In this document: positions 36,601 to 51,600 of the stretch, one piece after another
How the letters are laid out: every line of letters begins with the position of its first letter
Position numbering within the stretch: the first letter of the stretch is position 1
From: Otis tarda
Taxonomy: Eukaryota > Chordata > Aves > Otidiformes > Otididae
Direction: 5' to 3'
DNA length: 64,000 nt
NCBI GenBank assembly: GCA_026413225.1
Contig: CM048552.1
Coordinates: 189,382,053 to 189,446,052, forward strand
The notes under the pieces: model-generated
What the model was told of the DNA's origin: nothing
Seen by the model: the letters and a program-made list of their open reading frames with translations, nothing else
Databases searched by the model: none
Program-made: the position numbers and the translations under genes

Positions 36601-39600
36601 AATCATTTTTTTAAATTCTAAAAATTTCCCAGTCAAGTCGCTCATCTTTGTTGCCTTAAATGCATGGAGATGTTTTTGTTGGCCTACAGTTTACATCAGT
36701 AAAAACGTATACAATGACCATATTAACCAGTACTGGAAAACAAATCTGAAAAATTGCAATTACGAATAAAACATGACTATGAAATAAATGTAGCCTGAAT
36801 AAGTCCGCTACTAGCCTTCCAGAGGTTTAGCCAGCCTTTCCAATCTGACAAGGTTTTACTTAAAATTTAAAATAAAACCTGAAAGAACAACAATGAATAC
36901 ATAATGTACAGTACATACATTGCCAATCTTTAAGAATCAACTTCCAAGTGTATGATCAAATTAATGCTTAATCTTCTACTGCTTGATTCTTCAAATATAG
37001 GTTGTTACTGTTAACTGTGCCAGGATCATCCACGGCAACCAAATTGCTACCAACGGTGTTGTTCATGTCATCGATCGCGTCCTGACTGCTGTTGGAAATA
37101 CCATTCAAGATTTCATTGAAGTTGAGGATGATCTTTCATCTCTTAGAGTAAGTAGACAAAAAATAAAAACACTTCTCTGGTTTTTTTTTTTTCGGTTTTT
37201 TTTCTTCTTTCTTTTCTATTTGTTTATGATACCTGGAAGTAAGAAGGGTTAGTTCAGTAAGAGACAGAAATAAATTAAATTGAGAACTTGAACCAATATT
37301 GCAAATCTAACTTTATAAAAAGGCAAAGTATATTTTACATAAGGGGTTTGCTTCTGCTGTTTTGTGGATCAAATAAGACCACATCAATAGGACAGAATAT
37401 GTCCCTGTACATAAAAAAAAAAGTGTGTGTTTCTCGTCAAGCTCTGAGGTAATGAAGTAAGCTACAATCTCTGGTGCTAGATAAATAAGAATAATTTCAA
37501 AATGGATTATAGGAAATGGAAAAAAAAAACCCAAATAAATTCCAGAACCTGACTCATAGTAAGTTTCAGAATACCAGTAGAGACATGTAGGAAGGATTTT
37601 CTTGCAGAGAGGAAGCCAATATTTTTCTGTCCGTGTGTCTAATTTCTCCCTTTTCTAGAAGATGTGTCTACCTACTGTAATGGGATTTCATGCTGCACAT
37701 ATTTTCTTAATATGCCATGGTTTTGCAAATAGTTGTTGTCCTCTTTCCTCCTCCAGCTCCTCAATAAATAAAAAGAAAATATTCTAAATGAGAGGCATAA
37801 AGTTGGAAAAGACCCTCTGAATGCCCCAAATCCAGTCCATGACACTTATAGGCAACCACGTAATTTAATCTCTTAAAAATGACGTGGACCAGTTGGAGAA
37901 GGTCCAGAGGAGGGCCACGAAGATGATCAGGGGGCTGGAGCACCTCTCTTATGAGGACAGGCTGAGAGAATTGGGGCTGTTCAGCCTGGAGAAGAGGAGG
38001 CTCCGGGGAGACCTGATAGCGGTCTTCCAGTACCTCAAGGGGGCCTACAAGAAAGATGGGGAAAGGCTGTTTAGTAGGGCCTGTTGCAACAGGATGAGGG
38101 GTAATGGTTTTAAAATAGAGGGGGGAAGATTTAGATTGGAAATTAGGAAAAAATTTTTTACAATGCGAGTTATAGAACACTGGAACAGGTTGCCCAGAGA
38201 GGTGGTGGAGGCCCCATCCCTGGAGACGTTCAAGGCCAGGCTGGATGAGGCTCTGAGCAACCTGATCTAGTCAGGGATGTCCCTGCTCCTTGCAGCGGGG
38301 TTGGACTAGATGACCTTTGAAGGTCCCTTCCAACCCTAACCATTCTATGATTCTATGATTCTATGAAAAAACTGAATATAAAAGCCAACCCTTTTTAGTC
38401 TCCGGTTGAAAAAGGAGCCCTCTGTATTTTTCTTTTTTCCTGTGCATTCTTTCTTGTATCTATTCTATTTGGGTTTAACTTTTGTAAACTCTAAGGAGAC
38501 ATTTTCACCTAATCCTAGATAAGATATTATCTATTCCTTTTGTATTAACTTGCATACCTCCCTAACTCTGCTTGAAAAAAAACTTACTGATTTGCAACAT
38601 AGATGCTAGCATCATGGTGGTGGTTTTTTTTTCTTTCAGTTGCACTACACTGCACTCTGCCTTTTTGACTTTTCAAAGGGTGAAGTTTGTGTTTACAGCA
38701 TGTACACCTGCTAATTCCTGTGGGCCTGCCTCTGCACTTCATACTGTTTTAATTTGGTTCCAAAAGGAAGTGTGCTAATGAAACCATTAAACAAAATGAG
38801 CCTTGAGACTCTAGTATGACCTTCTTTTAAGATGGTTACTCCTGTCTTTCAGTCTGCCAGTTTCATATGCACTTTATCTTTCTGTCCTAGGTTGAGCTAA
38901 TAGTACTTCACATTTAAATGAGAAAATTCTTTACTCAGGTCCAGATGTGTTCAATTTTACATACATCCTTTTTCTAGAAAGTCTGTTCTTAATTTATACT
39001 GGCATAGTCTATCATATTACCCTTTAGGCCATCACATATTCTCATATCTTTGATTACATTTCTTACATTGTTCTTTTTCTTCAGTCTTTGATTTTAATGA
39101 AGACAGATGGCAGCCACCAAAGAAATAAATATTGTAATAGTATTCTCTTTTAGGATTAATCCAATAATGGAAACACTCAAATTACGAGGTTGTACAGACA
39201 AGATTTATAAGCAAGTTAAGAAGATTTATTGAAGGAATAAAAGGGAAATTATATTTTTTTTTTAAACACTGAATTGGGTTTTATTTAGTTCAGACTGCTT
39301 ACCTCTTCTTCAGTACTAGAAAATAGATAATTTTTCATCAACTGTGTTTAACTTTACTTTTTAATACCTAGAAATGAGTAACGTTTTAGGGATTAAAAAC
39401 CTGGAGATAACTTCCTGACCTCAAAGCCTGAGATTAATAGAACAGAATATTTCACTTGGAAAAGACCTACAGCGCCCATCTATTTCAACTGCCTGACCAC
39501 TTCAGGGCTGACCAAAAGTTAAAGCGTGTTGTTGATGATATTGCCCAAATGCCTCTTAAAGACTGACAGACATGAGGCATTGACTGCCTCTCCAGGAAGC

Positions 39601-42600
39601 CTGTTCCAGTGTTTGACCACTGGCTTTGAGCCGTTCTCAAGAGTCCTGTCACTGGATACCAGGGAGAGGAGACCAGCACCTCCCTCTCCAATTCGCCTCC
39701 TCAGGAAGCCGTAGAGAGTAAGGAGGTTTCCCCTCAGTGTTCTGTTGTGATTCAAAACCTCCTCCTTGTATTTAATCTAATTAGTCAGACACATTTAAAT
39801 TTGTTTCAGGGGAAAATTATTAGCTTTGATAGACTGTTGCTTTGATCTAATTTATCAAAACCTATATGTTCACATTTTTCATTTAAAAATTCAGTCAATA
39901 AAATAAAAAATTCTGCTCTGTTGTCACCTCTATCAGAAATTATTGATTGCTATGTGCTAAATTAAGGACGTAATGTGGTATATCAAGACACATTTTACCC
40001 ACAAAATTAATTTTCTATTCCTTTTTTTAAATTACATATTTTAACACATCTTTCTATAACATTTTCTTAGGCTAGCATTAAAGTACCTATGGGCACTAGG
40101 TGAAACTAGACAGTTAATGTATCTGAATAATATTTTAAATAACTCATGTTAATAGCCAAATTTATTTTCTAGGCTGCTGCCATCACATCAGATGTCTTGG
40201 ATATTCTTGGAAGGCCTGGTCATTACACACTCTTTGCTCCTACTAATGAAGCTTTTGAGAGACTTCCAAGGGGAGTCTTGGAAAGAATCATGGGTGACAA
40301 GGTGGCGTCAGAAGGTACGTTTCCTGGTTTTTGCAAATGAGAAATACAGATTAGTAGATCAGGAGGTAGAAGCTACATTCTGCTATTAGCTCTGAAATTA
40401 AACACCTGTACTTTTATACATATAGCAGAAGTTATTTCTTCTATCTCTGATTTTTCCAGTTACCTCAGCATTCAAATTCACTGAAAACTTATTTTCCAAA
40501 ACATTTTAAAGGAAATTGAAAATAAAGGCACATTGATGTTTCTAATAGTTCAGCTGCATAGTTCCAATAGAGATTCCGGCCTCTAGAAATGCAGGGCTAT
40601 CTGAATGTAGGATTCTCTCGTAGCTTTCTCATGAACAGCTTTTTCATACAAAAAAAGACATGTTCTTGTAAAAGGCAATTTCTGCCTTGCAAGTTGAACT
40701 GAATTTACACTGTATATTCTGACAAACTATAACCATCAGCACACTTATTCTTCTGAGAACTACAGTAAAGCTAAATAATAACTGAATCAGTCTGTTATGT
40801 GAACAGTAATGTAATGGACCACTAAGAAATAGAAGACTATATTTCTATTGGTGAGTGAGTCTGAGATTATTTCATTTCAACAAAAATGCAGACCACTCCT
40901 GCTTCCAGTGGTCCATTTTACTGCTCATCAGTAAATATTTCAAACTTGGAGCCTCTCTCCAAGTCACTTCTACTGAGAATTGAGTCCTTTAGACCTCAGT
41001 ACTTTGGATCCTGTTGTAACTGAAGCAGGATCCTTTTTGACTTCCATGCAAGTAATGCCTGCACTAGAACTGCATTGCCGAGCCTTTTACTGAAGAGCTA
41101 GTAACAACATACCAGAGAAATTGCGAGATAGTCTGAACAAGTTTATTAACTTAATCAGTGGCTGAAACAATGTATCATGAAGTGCTGTATCACAAGGGAT
41201 GTGTAGTTTGTTTCACCATTCGGTTTTCACACTAAAGGAGACAGCAGTTTTCCTCATATCCAGACTGAAGGAGTTTACAGAGAAGATCAAAAAACAGTAT
41301 GATGTTGACTCTAGATTTCAGACAAGAGATTGAAAATCAATGTATATTTTATAAAAATCCTATTCTGTAATTAAGTACATATTCATCCAACCAGATTTAA
41401 GACCACATACTTGATCACCTAGGGCTAATGGAAAAAAGTATTTCTCCAATGGTTAATTCTGATCGTTGGTATATACTGCTCTGTGGAGATGTCTCAGTTG
41501 TTTTTCCTCCATGCTGAGTTTTGGCTTCTGGATTAAATGCACCAATTAACTGCCTACAGATAGATGAGATCAATTCAGATCTAAATTGTACTCATTTAGA
41601 AAGGTGAATAACAAACAATTACAGTCCTTAATACCCTTATGTGCAATTACGTAAACTTAAGGCTAAGAATACTACAATAACCAAGCCATTGGAAAGTAGG
41701 TATCTAAATTTAATTGATGTTATCTAAGAGCATTTATACCTCATGGAAAATTTACTTCAGCTAAAACAAAGATGGAGGTCTCATTAGAATCATTAAAGTT
41801 GAAATTTCACCAAATATCTGTCTCTCTTACCAAGGAAAGGACAGTTACTCTGCCATGTAGGACTGAAAGCTCCTCTCTTTCTTTAAATTATGCAAAGAGC
41901 AAGTAATTAAAAATGCACATACAAGCAGAGTGTCTGGAAACAGCAGAAGCAGAAGTCTGAGACTGCAGTTTATGACCATTTATGATGACTATTTAAGATG
42001 TCAGAGCTGCTACTGATTCTTTCATAAGGACGTATTTCCTTGGTATTGTTTTGCCTTCAGATAAATTCTTCTGGTAGAACAGGTGAAAACTGAGACTTCA
42101 GAGCATCCGTCTTAATGTTGGAACTAGCTACTTAATTCTGTGGTCAAATATGTTAAATCCTGGACTCCATCTTCATTGGAATCTAGTGTTCTTTGAGATC
42201 TTGCATCACCTGTATGCTAATGTCTACCCCTGAAATGACTGCATACCAGGAGCTTCCTGGATTGCAGTATTTAGCTGAAGTTCTTTTCCACATTTATAAG
42301 CTCCACTGCACTAAACAAGTTCTCCATCATTTAATTAAAGACTGATTAAGTCACTGTGCCATATCTCAATGGAGAATGGTGAAAAGAGGGATCTTTGCTA
42401 ATTTTAATGTGAGACAATAACTAAAAATAGAATCCTGAAATAACACAGCATTTTCGTTGTAAAGAATCTATGAGTACAAATAAGCAAATATGGTGGATAA
42501 GATAGTACACTATTAGAAATAGTGTAGATGTAATAATTTATCCCCATCTATATGTGAGAGATATATATATGAATACCTGTGACCAAACACCTATGTATGA

Positions 42601-45600
42601 ACTTCTTGCTCTTTTATCCACAGCTCTTGTGAAGTTCCATATTTTAAACACTCTCCAGTGCTCTGAAGCCATCACAGGTGGAGCTGTCTATGAAACCTTG
42701 GAAGGAAACATAGTTGAAGTTGGTTGTGATGGTGAAAGTCTGACTGTGAATGGAGTGAAGATGGTGAAACGCAAAGATATTGTGACAAGCAATGGTGTTA
42801 TCCACCTCATTGATGAAGTGCTAATTCCTGATTCTGGTCAGTGATGTGTATGAATAACTTCTTACAGTGAAGATGTTTTCTACAGTCTTTCTTAGATTAA
42901 TATATGTTGTTATGGATAAGCATGGAAAATCCAAATCAGGAAAATGAATAAATTTTGTGTCAAAATGCCCTCTCTTATTCCTCTCTTTGCAGCCAAGCAA
43001 GTCATTGAGCTTGCGGGTGCCCAGCAGACTACTTTTACAGACCTAGTAGCACAGCTAGGACTGGCATCTTCTCTAAGACCAGAAGGCCAATACACTCTCC
43101 TGGCGCCTTTGAATGGTGCTTTCTCAGGTTAGTAGCCTTAAAAGATTATGCAAAAATATATATTACCCTGACAAATTTTCAAATAAGTCCCAGTACTTGT
43201 TCTAAGTCCCAAGGAAAGAGAGCTGTACAGAAATAAAGATACTTCCTCCTTTAAAAGTAGATGTTGTGCAGAAAGACAAAACAAGCTTAACCACTAGGCT
43301 ACTCAGCTTGTTTTTATCATTTGTTAATGGAAATATTATCACTAAAATATGATACAAAATATGCACAGACGTATTGGGGGAAAGGAAAGATATTAATGAA
43401 TTGCTAGTTCCCTTAACCTTTGCATTACTTACATTAGATTTACATTTATTTAAAAAAAAAATTGTGAGAAAGTTAGCATTTTCCAGTACATCAAAGCAGA
43501 AAGAAACTGATATAAATATACTATAAAACAGATGTTTGCATATCTGCAGAAGTGACCACATGGGCATCCTGCCATTCCCCCAAGAATTCGAGTGTTAACT
43601 TACCACCACAGAAGCAAATTTGGAAGAGTTTTAAGGTGAATATGCAGAAAGGAAAAGCTGTAGAAAGAACTTCAGCAGTAATTCAGAAGATGAGACAGGC
43701 CCACATATAAATCACAGACTGTATTATGTACTGAGCTATGTCAAAAGTTCATGTGTGAATTTAAGAAATGGCAATTTGCAGAAAATATTCAATAACTCAT
43801 TTTCTGTGTACATAGATCTGTCCAGACCTTAGCTGAAGCATTTTAAAGAAAGATTTGGTATTTACATGGTCTTTTAATGTAGCATCCACAGTCAGTCTTA
43901 TTTGAATGAAAATTCGCTATATAAATCACTATATATTAATATCTAAATGGCTTTGTAGATGACACCTTAAGGATGGATCAACGCCTTCTTAAAACAATCC
44001 TGCAGAATCACATTATTAAAGTGAAAGTTGGTCTCAATGAACTGTACAACGGACAAGAGCTGGAGACAATTGGAGGAAAACTGCTTAGAGTCTTTGTGTA
44101 TCGCACAGTAAGTGAAGGGGGCTTTCTAATAATATCATAACAGTATCCCAACTATGAAAATAAAGAATCATGAAAAAATGAAAGACAAAGCTGAGTGAAA
44201 CCTCCAGCATTTACCATTATGACTGTCTAGCAAAAATCTTTACACTTCTAAGCTAGAGGAAAAAATGAAAATCTGTTCTTTATCAATGGGATCTTTGTTT
44301 GCATGGAAGACTTTCTGGGAAAATGAAACAGGATTCCAGATTTGACACTCCATTTATTACCAGTTTTTAAAGCTAGTTTTCAGAACTAATTAAGAACATT
44401 CTCAAGGGAAACAAAAAAAAAAAAAATCAAATTTAGAATTATTTACACCATATTAACTTACTCCAGATTTTGCCACTTTTACTTTCTCAAGCAATACGAG
44501 ATTTCCTGGCAAGAACACACGATTTGACTGTAGGAAGTATATATGAATATTATTTTTAAATTTAGGAGCCTATTGGGAAGTATGCATCCATCTGATTTTA
44601 TCAAATATATTTCAATGTGAATCATTGTGTGAATAGCTACATTTGTTTCTCTTTTAATCAGGCTGTATGTATTGAAAATTCATGCATGGTTAGAGGAAGC
44701 AAAGAAGGAAGGAATGGTTTTATTCACATCTTCAGGCAGATCATCAATCCAGCAGAAAAGACATTGCATGAAATGCTGAGAAATGATAAGCGCTTTAGGT
44801 GAGTAACAGTTTTGACAGCACTTAGATTTTCCTACAGAGGGTAGCTGTGTATACTGCATAGCTGGTTTGAGAAATAGTTGTGGACTGTGGGTTATTGGAT
44901 TTTGGGGGACAGAGAAGAGGTTATTACCTCAAGAAAAAAAAAAAGAGGGAGTGGGATGGGGAATTAAAATGAAAAAATATTCACCTCCAAGTGGTATGCT
45001 GAAATGGCTCCCAGACTTTATTCTAGAAGGGTTGTTTTCAGCACATAGGAGTCAGTAAGACACCAGAATGAGAAGAGTAAGAGGACAAAATGGAATGGAT
45101 GATGTCATCCAGAGCTATAAATGCAGCAGAATCTGGAGATTTAATTAATGAGTAGTACAATTCCATGTGAGTCCAGCATGATTGCCTGCCCTTCCAGTAC
45201 ATATTTCTGTTCCCTACCTGCAAGTATCTCAATCCTCTTAGAGACACCAATTGCCCTTATCATCCTTCCTTCATCTCTTTGAATTGGAGAGTTTTATTCC
45301 ATGAACTCTGCTCTGATCCAGACTGCCAATTATTTTTTTTTTTCCCTCAAATCCTTTTTACTCACTCTGCTTCTCTTAAGACTTTTTTCCTCATTTTCCT
45401 CCCCTACTGTATTTCTGGGAGATAGTGAGAGCGTTTCAGGATTGATGCACTATCAGAAAAAAAATGAGTAAACTGTCTGGACCCAAGTATAGTTACTACA
45501 CTTCAACAGAATATGTTTGTGATTTATCTGTTTGTTCTAAACAGCGTTTTCCTCAGTCTGGTGAAAGCTGCAGATTTAGATGATATTCTGTCACGACCTG

Positions 45601-48600
45601 GAGAATGGACTCTGTTTGTTCCAACTAATGATGCCTTTAAAGGTTTGACTGATGACGATAAGGATATATTAATAAGTAAGTAATGTAAGAAAACTAGAAA
45701 TACAAGCAAAATTTAAATTGATGGGAAAGGTGGCTAGTCCATTTCTTACACAAAAGATATCTGATAAAACAGTAACTTTTGCATAGAGGGGGGTCATAGG
45801 ACTTCTCTAAATTAACCCCTTCTTGGGGGATAGAGAAAATATCTTTTTGGAAAAAAAAGCATTCAACTTGATTTTAAATATAAATTTCACTCCTTGATAT
45901 ATTATTCCAAGGTGTAATTATTTCTGACTTAAAATCTGCATTCATTTAATTAGCTTCAACTTTTCATCATTCAGTCTTGCTATAGGTTTATTAAACTAAA
46001 AAGTCTCTTGTATCGTGTTTCTTTTCTAGTTGTGACCACTGCATTAAAAGATACGCAGCACCGACTTTCCTATATTTCTTTTCCTTTCTCTTCTCTACCT
46101 CCACCCAGTAATCTCCAATATCATCTGTGCTCTAAAAGTTAGATATTGAATATATATTGCTAAATACCAATTTATGCAATTCCTTTCCATTTTACAATTT
46201 TAAGCTCTGGAATTATAGATTTTTCACAAGAATTAAAAGTAGTTTCTTTAAGAGAAGAAACTCTTCAAACTCTCTCGCAAAATTTCCCACTAGAAGGGTA
46301 GACTGTGGCCATAGCACTATAAATATTTTTAGTATATTTGAGAGCAATGTGAATTTGGACACTGCAAAAACATGGAAGGAGTGATTGTCTTGAAGGTCAG
46401 TCACATTTTCCACTCCTGTACTTTTCAGATTAAAGTTCAAAGACATGAAGCCAAATCCATGAATCCTTAATGACTTCAAAGATTCCAGCTCAGAGCATTG
46501 ATAAGCAGCAAGCCCAGCCTTTAACTCATTAATGGGGCACTGTGAATTTGAATTATCACTTCAGCCATTTAAAGTTATGATAGTAGTCTAAATTATCTTC
46601 TAGTGTGGTGTGTCTGTAGTGACTAACATTAAATTAACAGATAGCCTAAATGGCTAACACGAGATAGCTATAAAACGAAATTAAGCTTGTCTCAAGACTG
46701 TGAACTGTGGTAACTGGATAAATGCTGTTGTTCTGTTCTGTTGGACTATATAGGGTTTTTTTTCCTAAGATTGAGTTTATCTGGTCTATTATTTTTTAAT
46801 TCAATTCACAACTTGACATCATGCCCAAGGCCCATACCATTTTGGATTACTTCTATAACTAAGAACAAAATTATATTTGCTGTTCTGCTTTTCAAGGGAC
46901 TTTACGTACTAGCTTTTCCTATCGTTGTGACTCAGTTTCTATTTGCTTTCCTTGGCAAATAAAATTTTAATTTACCCTCATTTTTTTTTTTTTCAGCAGC
47001 AGCAGAATGGCCATTTTTTGTGTCAGATTACTTTCTGGAATTCTTGGCTTTCTTTAAAGACATTAAGTTGCTTTCTCTGTAAAAATTAAACCTTAAAAAT
47101 GTAATTTTTCTAAAGAATGTAAAGAAATACTTTGTTTATCTATAAGAAAGATGTAAAACAAAGCTTATTTATAATCAGTAACCATTGTGGCATAGAACAA
47201 AGGTAATGTGATAGTTTGTGAAAACAGATTTTGAATAGCCCTATTTAGGCTTTTTATGTAACTCGACACTATCTATTAATGGCCTAGTCACAAAATCTCA
47301 GTGCTAATTTAGTAGGAAGAAAAATAACGTTTAATTGCACTTCGGTAGTAAAGTGAATTGCAGTAATATCAGTGATCAAAGCAAAAAGCAGAAAAAAGGA
47401 AAAAGTTCACTGAAAGAAACACCAGGAAAAAAAGACTGAAACTCCTAATAACCATCAATACCAGCGTATAATGCTAATATGAAACTTGTAATTGAATAGT
47501 CGATACTCCATGTGATGGCAAACAGATGTGTTTTAGAACTGCTCTACTTGGAGAGTCTGTCTCTTGGAGAGGTTATAGGTATTCCTGTAGCCCATCCTGT
47601 GACTCTGAACCTCCATGGACCCAGAGCACTAGAAAGCCTTGTCGGGACATTAATTTGGGCTCCAGAATCCATTTTGTTTTTAAGACTGTCTCAAAAGTGT
47701 TGTCTTTTTTGTTTTCCTTCCTAAACAGGAATGTCAAACTTTGAAATATGGAAATCGTCCATAAAATAGGGGTTTTTTCCTTTCCCAGCTTCTCCAAGCT
47801 CTCTGTTCTGAGTGAGAACAGACAAAAGCAGTTCTCCAAATGACTCCATGTTTTCTGCCTGAAGAAAACAGCATCATTCTCCTGCCCCACATGGGAGAAG
47901 ATGCATGTATGTAAAGAGCTGTGAGTTATCCCCAGTCATCTCAGAAGGGTGCTGCCACAAAAGGATAATTATTTCACTTGTTTAGCTGTAGTTCCCTTTA
48001 GTTGGAGCAGTGTTAAGGCTGGAGTTTATCTAGTAGCTTGGTGAAATTTGGTATTGCTGACTGTTTTGTGGTCTTCAAATTAGTCTGTTAGCAAATGATT
48101 TGTGGAGCATATTTAGGAAAAGGTCAAAAAGTTCTGATTAGAGGTGCAAGCAAATAAAGAAAATAATACAGAAAAATAGGAATATGCTGGGTACTTTTCT
48201 TTTGTACAGGAGTTCTCATAGTATCTTTATGATTATATTCTGAGTCCCTTTTTGTCATATGTTTGTTTTTTTCTCTTTATCATGGTTTTAACAGAACCAA
48301 ATTGTACATGTGCATGATAGTTTCATTCATACTGTGCTTAACTTGGGCTCAAACCTGTGTGAATCCTTAGAATTTCCAGAAAGAACTATCCATTACCATT
48401 TAAATTTTACTCCTATTTTTCTTTTCTTTTTAAATAGGAGACAAAAATGCTCTCAGGAACATTCTCCTTTACCACTTGATACAAGGAGTTTTCATTGGAA
48501 GCGGCTTTGAGCCTGGTGTGACAAACATTCTTAAAACTATCCAAGGAGGGAAACTCTACTTGAAAATAGTTAAGTGCTGAAAAAGAAGTCTCCCTGATAC

Positions 48601-51600
48601 AGCCTTGTAACAGGGATTTGACTTTGCCTGTCTATCCACATTACAAATTGGGATGCTTTTCTCTGAATATTGTATTAGGGATTGGAGATCGTTTTTTAAT
48701 GTCTCTAATAACTTGTGTTCTCTTTTTGTCCTTTGCCAGGTAAATGATACTCTTCTGGTTAATGAACTGAAATCAAGAGAATCAGATCTCATGGCAACCA
48801 ATGGTGTCATTCATGTTATTGATAAACTCCTGTATCCAGCAGGTGAGTATTAAGTCATTCATACACACTCTTCTGAATCTGTTTACATGTTGTGTAAGTG
48901 CAATAACTTTAAAAAGGTAATTCCTTTAAAGAAAAAATTCCTATGTGGAGTAAGAAACAGAAAATTTACCTCACTGCTTATTTTATGGAAGATCCTTGCT
49001 TGAAACCATGGCAACTATTTGAAATTTTATGAAAGTCAAGTATATGAAAGACAAGATGCCGTAGGCTGTTTTTTCCACTAATATAGAAGAATGTTTATGC
49101 AAAGTAAATGCTTGTGTGAGTGCTTGAGAGTGATTACATCTCCTGATCACTGTAAATTAAAGTAAAATTAACATAGAAGTATGTTTCCTCTTACATGCTT
49201 ATTTCTTTTTTTTCAGATCTGCCTGTTGGAAATGATCAGTTGCTCACAATCCTGAAGAAGTTGATTAAGTATATTCAAATTAAGGTACTCTTTAAATAAT
49301 GATCCCTTCATCTTTTTTGGCAAGATCTGTGAAACCATATACATTGTAATTCATAAGTGATTCTCTGGCCCCTCTGTTTCTTCAACAGGCAACACACTTA
49401 ATAGCTCCCAGGTGCCCAAATGTGTTCATGAATGATACACTGCACTTGACAGTTAAAATTTATGTTTTTCAACACCGAATAATTGTAGAATGTTTGCGTT
49501 TGGATAATTCCAATGTGAACTGGCCCAAATCTGGTCTTTGGTTCAGGTACACTTTATTGCTCCAGCAAAGTAAATCTCTTCTAAATCCTTGAGGCAATCC
49601 CTGTTTGAAATAAGTATTGAATGGCTAAATTACTCTGTCATTAAGCCCACCAGCTTCAATAGCCTGTGGAGAAAAACAAGCATCCTTATCTATCTCAGCT
49701 ATCCTCCTCAACAATGAATGAGAGGACCTAGGCAAATAGCATAGATCTTTTAGATCAATGAAACAGTGAATCCTAACCACGTTCATTAGGAAACTTGAAG
49801 GCAAATGCTCTTTCCTTTGTATTTTAAAATTGCTTTTCTGTATTTATAGTTTGTCCGTGACAGTACCTTCAAAGAGATTCCACTGACATTTTACAGTAAG
49901 TTCATTTTAAATACTTCCAGATGAGTTTGAGATTGCTTTTAAAATGTTGCCAGTTCCAATCTTGAATTGTAGATCTTTTTTTTTCAATCAAAAAGAAAGC
50001 AATTTCTGGGAAAGAAAGATGTGCCAATGAAGCACAGGAAGAGAAAGACTTGAAGAAGAATGTTTCTGGCCATTGTACTACTGTATATATTTTTTTCCCT
50101 TTCCAGATTTGTGACAGGAAAGTAATGGTGAAATAAGCTGGTCAAACTCTTCGGAATAGGCAGGATACATGTGGAAAAGATTGATTTTCTGGTTTTAGCC
50201 AAGGTTCAGTGCTCAGTTGCATAGCAGAGTTGTACTGCCTTTCTCTCCAAGACATAGCATTGTACTGTACTGACTCTCCAAAATATATCATTGATCAAAC
50301 TCTGCACTGAGATGCTTTCTTTTTCATAGATGTTTCCAGAGGGACAGGATGTTCCACCTATTTCCCATATGTCCAAATATGAAGCTTATATGGGAGGTAG
50401 TTATTTTGACCATTTTTTCTTTAGAGAGTAAATGTAAAAAAGGAAACTTTTTTTGCTCTCTTGCAGCCTTTCTCAGAGTTTGCATTTAGTTTCTGTATAT
50501 AAAGCAAAACCTGTTGAAGGAAACTGTTAGAAGACAAAGATCCTGCTGAAGCTTTGGCTTGTGAGAGACTATTGATTTAGACAGATGATTAAATGTCTAT
50601 AGAATTCTACCCACATTTCTCAGTAGAAATGGAGAACATCACATTAGGCTTTTGAAAACTGAGAAAGGATATGATGAAGTTAAAAGCCTCTTGGAATAAA
50701 AAAATGTAATAATCTGTCTTGATGACAAGTTGAATATGAGTCAACAGTGAGCCGTGGCAGCCAAAAGGACCAACTATGTCCTGATGTGCATCAAGCATAG
50801 TACAGCTAGCTGGTCGAGGGAGATGATTGTCCAACTCTGCACTGCACTGATGCGTCCCCACCTCAAGTACTATGTGCTGTTTTGGACACCTCAATATAAG
50901 GGCATCAAACTATTAGAATGTGTCCAGGGGAGGGCAATCAAGGTAGTGAAAGGCCTTGAGGGCAACATTTGTGAGAAGCCACTGAAGTCACTTGGTTTGT
51001 TCAGCTTGGAGAAGAGAAGGCTGAGGAGTGCCCTCATTGCAGTCTACAACTTCCTCAAGGTGGGCAGCAGAGGGACAGGTGCTGATCTCCTCTCTCTGGT
51101 GACCAGCAATAGGACATAAGGAGAGAGAATGAAGCTGCATCAGAGGAAGTTCAGACTGGATATTAGGAAAACGTTCTTCACTGAGAGGGTGGTTGGTCAC
51201 TGGAACAGGCTTCACAGGGAAGCAGTCATGGCACTAAGCCTATCAGAGTTCAAGGAGCATCTGGATGACGCTCCTAGTCATGTGGTTTAGTTTTACATAG
51301 TCCTGCGAGGAGCAGGGTGTTGAACTTGATGATCCTTATGGGTCTTTTCGAATTTCAGATATTCTATGACTATGATTCTATCTCCTGTGAAAGTAGCACA
51401 AGAAACAATGCCTGTAAACTGAAGCAACGGAGGTCAATGCCAGACATCAATAAAGTTGTAACTGTTGATTTAGTTGAATATGGGAATAGGAAGGCTGGGA
51501 CCTCTACCAGTGAAGACTTCTCTACCAGTGAATGAATACAAGCCAACGATCTATCAGAGATGTTCAATGAATACTTGAATCTATCTTAGGCATAAAGGGA

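Larger units (their letters stand above)
37148..40172 (+). other. POSTN intron 6 (3.0 kb)
   Basis: Holds a young plus-strand CR1 end (37881-38366) and an older antisense CR1 end (39437-39766). Between them the sequence is AT-rich without recognised content. Confidence 0.8.

Noticed and set aside
49389..49546. Open, splice-flanked segment between POSTN exons 15 and 16 (acceptor CTTCAACAG, donor TTCAG|GTACAC)
   Set aside because: Its length (158 nt, phase 0 in, phase 2 out) does not fit the phase-0 start of exon 16, and no periostin-like residues are present, so inclusion would break the frame. Most likely chance.
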